Positions 58,528 through 64,000 of a stretch of DNA of 64,000 nt are shown here, in pieces. Every line of letters starts with the position of its first letter. The stretch's first letter is position 1. Under the pieces are notes generated by a model. That model saw nothing but the letters and a program-made list of their open reading frames with translations, was not told where the DNA came from and searched no databases. Origin of the DNA: Pomacea canaliculata (Eukaryota > Mollusca > Gastropoda > Architaenioglossa > Ampullariidae); assembly GCF_003073045.1 (NCBI RefSeq), contig NC_037603.1, positions 11,066,192 through 11,130,191 of the forward strand. Direction: 5' to 3'. The position numbers and the translations under genes were made by a program.

Positions 58528-64000
<5,473 letters not shown>

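Overview
The window looks like a stretch of a metazoan nuclear genome, most likely a marine invertebrate and perhaps a mollusc. This rests on AT-rich DNA, GT-AG introns, dense microsatellites, hAT DNA transposons, solo LTRs and a non-LTR retrotransposon relic of a kind common in molluscs. There is no prokaryotic organisation. The taxon is an inference and cannot be fixed from the sequence alone.

The main content, 10.6 kb to the right end, is a head-to-tail array of nine alpha-1,3-fucosyltransferase-like genes (CAZy GT10), all on the + strand. Each gene has the same plan. Exon A follows an AG splice acceptor and encodes a basic cytosolic stub, a transmembrane segment, a stem and the N-terminal GT10 domain. 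It ends in ...WNS with a phase-0 GT donor. Exon B begins (A/V)FNWTW and encodes the C-terminal GDP-fucose-binding half, with a FEN...DYVTEK motif, up to the stop codon. Genes 1, 2, 4 and 5 read open throughout. Gene 3 has a premature stop and two compensating frameshifts. Genes 6 and 8 each carry a one-base T-run deletion. Gene 7 has lost exon B. Gene 9 is cut by the window edge, inside an intron carrying more than 4.8 kb of (GT)n. Genes 1 and 5 form a long-stem subfamily; genes 2, 3, 4, 6 and 8 are short-stem; genes 7 and 9 are a third type.

Layout: 1-3.3 kb, nothing recognisable. 3.3-7.6 kb, a block that is paralogous to 33.75-36.9 kb, carries a decayed hAT transposon and ends in a relic gene-upstream region. 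7.6-10.7 kb, the upstream region of gene 1 with two non-autonomous hAT insertions. 10.7-26.6 kb, genes 1-3, with genes 2 and 3 lying in a ~6.7 kb tandem duplication. 26.6-33.7 kb, an exon B relic, two solo LTRs and gene 4. 33.7-39.8 kb, the second copy of the old block, a LINE relic and gene 5. 40.1-59.2 kb, a recent ~9.7 kb tandem duplication: genes 6+7, then genes 8+9. 59.2-64 kb, almost pure (GT)n.

The encoded enzymes would be Golgi type II membrane proteins transferring fucose from GDP-fucose to N-acetyllactosamine-like or related glycans. The array appears to diversify by unequal crossing-over, with several copies decaying and the survivors differing at a conserved motif of the N-terminal domain. 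Six mobile-element insertions have clear target-site duplications, and most have an empty-site paralogue in the same window, which gives an internal relative chronology.
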